Source of the DNA: an uncultured Lachnospiraceae bacterium
GTDB taxonomy: Bacteria; Bacillota; Clostridia; Lachnospirales; Lachnospiraceae
DNA: 64,000 nt
Assembly (NCBI GenBank): GCA_900549665.1
Contig: URPH01000009.1
Location: forward strand, 1 to 64,000
Direction of reading: 5' to 3'
The translations under genes and the position numbers were made by a program. Positions 61,522 to 64,000 of the stretch are shown here, one piece after another. The notes under the pieces were generated by a model. It did no database searches, had not been told where the DNA came from, and was given only the letters and a program-made list of their open reading frames with translations. The stretch's first letter is position 1; each line of letters begins with the position of its first letter.

Positions 61522-62340
61522 CTAATATTTTAAATTGACATTTTTAACATCTGTCACAAACATATGTCCCGGCGAATGTGTGATACAAAAATCAGGCTTG
61601 GAATCCATGATCACGGACTGTGGCGTCACACCACACGGCCAGAATACCGGCACCTCTCCTTCTTTGATCGTTACCATATCGCCAAAGTCGGGATGGTTGA
61701 TATCCCGGATGCCGATTGCCTCCGGATTGCCGATGTGCACCGGTGCTCCATGTACCTTGGGCATTGCTCCGGTAACCAGCACAGCCTTCGGAACCAGTTC
61801 ATAAGGAATGGGTCTCATGCTCACTACCATATTTCCATGGAAAACTCCGGCACTCTTGCAGGGAATATTGGTCTTGTACATCGGGACATTGCAGTTTTCT
61901 TCAATCTGGCGGACCGGAACATCGGCACTTAAAAGCTCACCTTCAAAAGAAAAGCTGCAGCCGATCAGAAAGCTTACAAGGTCGTCTCTCCAGAAAGACG
62001 AAACATCCGTATATTCACCGGTCAAAACACCTTTTTCATAAATCCGGTACTGCGGGATATCCGTTGCTATATCTGCGTGATCTGCAATCTCTGTCAGCAG
62101 CCTGTCTCCTGCATTGGTTACCTCCAGTAACGGACAGGATTTTGGATTTTTAAATGCAAACAGTAAAAAATCAAATGCAAGATCCCGGGGAAGCACTACC
62201 AAGTTAGCCTGTGCATACCCATCACACATACCACTTGTCTGCCCGGTGATCACACCCGAGCGGATCAGTGCACGCACATCCCCGGGGGCCATATCCTTGT
62301 AATCCACTGCCTGTTTTCCATCTTCATATTTATCTGTCAT
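61522..62340 (-). CDS. UPF0317/DUF1445 family protein (YcsI-like putative hydro-lyase)
   Basis: A 272-aa protein. ALIRSGVITGQTSGMCDGYAQANLVVLPRDLAFDF is the DUF1445 start, then NVPMYKTNIPCKSAG and FWPCGVTPQSVIMDSKPDFCITHSPGHMF. The same domain forms the N-terminal half of animal D-glutamate cyclase; its biochemical action in bacteria is not established. A frame from 62394 exists, but the ATG at 62340 has AAGGTGAG 4 nt upstream and normal family length. Confidence 0.88.
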   Translation of the reverse strand: MTDKYEDGKQAVDYKDMAPGDVRALIRSGVITGQTSGMCDGYAQANLVVLPRDLAFDFLLFAFKNPKSCPLLEVTNAGDRLLTEIADHADIATDIPQYRIYEKGVLTGEYTDVSSFWRDDLVSFLIGCSFSFEGELLSADVPVRQIEENCNVPMYKTNIPCKSAGVFHGNMVVSMRPIPYELVPKAVLVTGAMPKVHGAPVHIGNPEAIGIRDINHPDFGDMVTIKEGEVPVFWPCGVTPQSVIMDSKPDFCITHSPGHMFVTDVKNVNLKY

Positions 62341-62410
62341 ATTGCTCACCTTCCAAGCTTTTATTTTATAGATCAAACTATTTGCGCCTTTCATTCCGGC
62401 AGCCTGTCAT

Positions 62411-63328
62411 TTATGAATGAAACCATGATTTCTTTTTCTGGACAGCTTCAACCGGTACTGCTTCAAATGTAACGTGATCTCCCGGTCTCGCCTGTGCCAG
62501 TTTACATAAATCTTCGGTTACCACCGTCGCGATCTTGGCATATCCGCCGGTCGTCTGATGATCTGCCATCAATATGATTGGCAGGCCTTCCGATGTGATC
62601 TGGATGGATCCGAATGTAATGCCGTCGGAAACAATATCCATGGAGGATACGCCTTCAATGGCTTCTCCCAAAAAGCGAATACCCATCCGGTCACTCTGCG
62701 GTGATACCTGATAAGCGGTATGTAAAAAAGTATCCAGTCCTTTTTTTGTAAAGTAATCATCCTGCGGTCCCAATACAACCCGGATGCTGATCTGTGACGG
62801 ATAATCCTTAGCCGGTACAGAATGTTTCATGAGCTTTTCCCATGTCTTTTCTCCCTCTTTCGGTTCAGCAACGGAAAGCACGTCAGCGCCTGCTAACTTT
62901 CTGCCCTGATATCCGCCGATCCCACATTTCATATTGGTGGAACGGCTGCCCATAACTATGGGAACATCTATTCCTCCGGCAAATGCGATATAGGTACGAA
63001 CACCCGATTTCGCCATTCCAAAGGCTACCGTCTGTCCATCCTTTACCGGATAGGCTTTTCCTCTTTCCAAAGGCACACCATCAAGCGTTGCCGGCATGTC
63101 TGCTCCATAAAAGGCGAATAACCCTTCCCCTTCTACCTGAAAGGTCGGTCCCATCAGGGTTGCTTCCAAAACAGCTTCGCCTTCGTGGTTGCCAACCAGC
63201 TTATTGACTATGTGGTATGCATCCATATCCATCACTCCGGAAGAAGTAATTCCGTATTCCATATATCCAAATCTGCCGGCATCCTGAACACTTGTTAAAG
63301 GTCCCGGATTGATTATCTGAATTTTCAT
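62411..63328 (-). CDS. pxpC: 5-oxoprolinase subunit C
   Basis: A 305-aa protein of the biotin-dependent carboxyltransferase-like family (AHS2). INPGPLTSVQDAGRFGYMEYGI is the signature start, with GSRSTNMKCGIGGYQGR and SPQSDRMGIRFLGE further on. PxpB and PxpC make the kinase part of 5-oxoprolinase. The ATG at 63328 is 8 nt after GAGGAG; a GTG at 63337 is too close. It starts 20 bp after pxpB. Confidence 0.93.
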   Translation of the reverse strand: MKIQIINPGPLTSVQDAGRFGYMEYGITSSGVMDMDAYHIVNKLVGNHEGEAVLEATLMGPTFQVEGEGLFAFYGADMPATLDGVPLERGKAYPVKDGQTVAFGMAKSGVRTYIAFAGGIDVPIVMGSRSTNMKCGIGGYQGRKLAGADVLSVAEPKEGEKTWEKLMKHSVPAKDYPSQISIRVVLGPQDDYFTKKGLDTFLHTAYQVSPQSDRMGIRFLGEAIEGVSSMDIVSDGITFGSIQITSEGLPIILMADHQTTGGYAKIATVVTEDLCKLAQARPGDHVTFEAVPVEAVQKKKSWFHS

Positions 63329-63348
63329 AACACTCACTCCTCGCTGTT

Positions 63349-64000
63349 TTATGCCATTTTCTTTTGATATTCCGGATGGTAGGTCCCGTTTTCCACATCT
63401 TTTTTGATCAGCTCATATTCCTTTTGGTCGATCGGAACAAATCTCAATCTTTCGCCCGCCTTACAAAGAATAGGCTCTTTTCTAAGCGGATTGTAAAATT
63501 CCAAAGGCGTGCTGCCGATCAGTCTCCAGCCTCCCGGAGAAGCAATCGGGTAAACACCGGTCTGCGAACCTCCGATACCAACGCTTCCTTTTGGGATTGC
63601 GGTCCGTGGGCTGTCAAGCCTCTTCGCATGTATCCTTTCATCCAGTCCTCCCAGATATACAAATCCGGGTAAAAAGCCCAGCATATAAATCTTGTAATCC
63701 GGTGTACTGTGCAGACGGATGATCTCATCCTGTGATAATCCAAGCATGTCACTCATATCTGCAAGATCCGGTCCGAATTCATTACCGTAGCAGCACGGCA
63801 CCAGCAGGGTCTCATCCATTTCCGTGCCTGCCATTTTTCCGTCAAGCTTTATATGCTCAATTTTCTTTTTCAGCTTTGCAAAGCTGATCACTCCGGGATC
63901 ATAGCAGACCATGAGGCTTCGAAAGGTCGGAAGCACTTCCCTGACTCCGTGAATAGACAGTCTCTTCATTGCCCCGGCAAGAAGATGTACCTGTTCATTC
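63349..64000 (-). CDS. pxpB: 5-oxoprolinase subunit B, 5' end cut by the window
   Basis: At least 216 codons of an AHS1/KipI-type subunit. GVREVLPTFRSLMVCYDP near the visible start, YMLGFLPGFVYLGGLD, PRTAIPKGSVGIGGSQTGVYPIASPGGWRLIG are typical. The frame stays open from the Met at 63969 to the window edge (NEQVHLLAGA), matching the family's N-terminal sequence, so the true start lies beyond 64000. It heads the visible pxpB-pxpC-DUF1445-pxpA-DUF4392 series. Confidence 0.92.
   Translation of the reverse strand, partial: NEQVHLLAGAMKRLSIHGVREVLPTFRSLMVCYDPGVISFAKLKKKIEHIKLDGKMAGTEMDETLLVPCCYGNEFGPDLADMSDMLGLSQDEIIRLHSTPDYKIYMLGFLPGFVYLGGLDERIHAKRLDSPRTAIPKGSVGIGGSQTGVYPIASPGGWRLIGSTPLEFYNPLRKEPILCKAGERLRFVPIDQKEYELIKKDVENGTYHPEYQKKMA

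Overview
The window looks like chromosomal DNA of a spore-forming, low-to-moderate-GC member of the Clostridia, most likely a Lachnospiraceae gut commensal. Support: sporulation genes (sigK, spoIIP, gpr), Shine-Dalgarno sites close to AGGAGG, TTGACA/TATAAT promoters, and Firmicutes-type gene orders such as gpr-rpsT-spoIIP-lepA-hemW and comM-dprA. I see no rRNA, tRNA, IS element, prophage or CRISPR array.

Layout. 1-4.9 kb: surface-sugar genes (rfbH, rfbG, and a secreted SGNH/DUF4214 protein) with a separately transcribed 61-codon small gene on the other strand. 4.9-9.8 kb: dprA, comM and pilT, all linked to DNA uptake. 9.8-18 kb: sigK, gtrA, hemW, lepA, spoIIP, rpsT and divergent gpr. 18-20.7 kb: a TPM-domain/zinc-ribbon membrane pair and an ECF transporter S component. 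20.7-28.3 kb: a six-gene polyamine operon (speA, speE, carboxyspermidine dehydrogenase, nspC, aguA, aguB) preceded by a structured leader or independent RNA with its own promoter and terminator. 28.3-32.8 kb: DUF3048 lipoprotein, mscL, a PocR/chemotaxis-like sensor and an ECF sigma/RsiV-type anti-sigma pair. 33.2-38.1 kb: an AraC regulator and MATE pump framed by long inverted repeats, then a second MATE pump. 38.2-46.9 kb: a voltage-gated K+ channel and a four-gene signalling operon (FapA-like repeat protein, REC-HD-GYP, HPt, hybrid kinase). 47-57.3 kb: GNAT, DUF1275, then an operon for branched-chain-type amino acid uptake (livKHMGF) with a class III aminotransferase, a beta-hydroxyacid dehydrogenase and an iron alcohol dehydrogenase. 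57.5-64 kb: PucR regulator, D-amino-acid-type transaminase, D-glutamate cyclase-like DUF4392, pxpA, UPF0317/DUF1445, pxpC and pxpB (cut by the window edge).

How the genes work together. The polyamine operon can take arginine to agmatine, N-carbamoylputrescine and putrescine, then make spermidine by an aminopropyl route (SpeE) and/or by the carboxyspermidine route. The 57-64 kb block looks like a D-glutamate/5-oxoproline salvage module: the two domains that are fused in animal D-glutamate cyclase are separate genes here, interleaved with the three 5-oxoprolinase subunits. The liv block plus aminotransferase and dehydrogenases looks like uptake and reductive breakdown of an omega-amino acid; its substrate cannot be read from sequence.

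The most unusual property of the window is its intergenic DNA. There are many minisatellite-like tandem arrays (units of 12, 13, 14, 15, 19, 52 and about 102 bp) and a dispersed palindromic element (core TGATATCAGGGTCAAAAGG). One copy of the element has become the C-terminal codons of rfbG, another supplies the -35 box of the AraC gene, and two long copies flank the AraC-MATE pair as inverted repeats.
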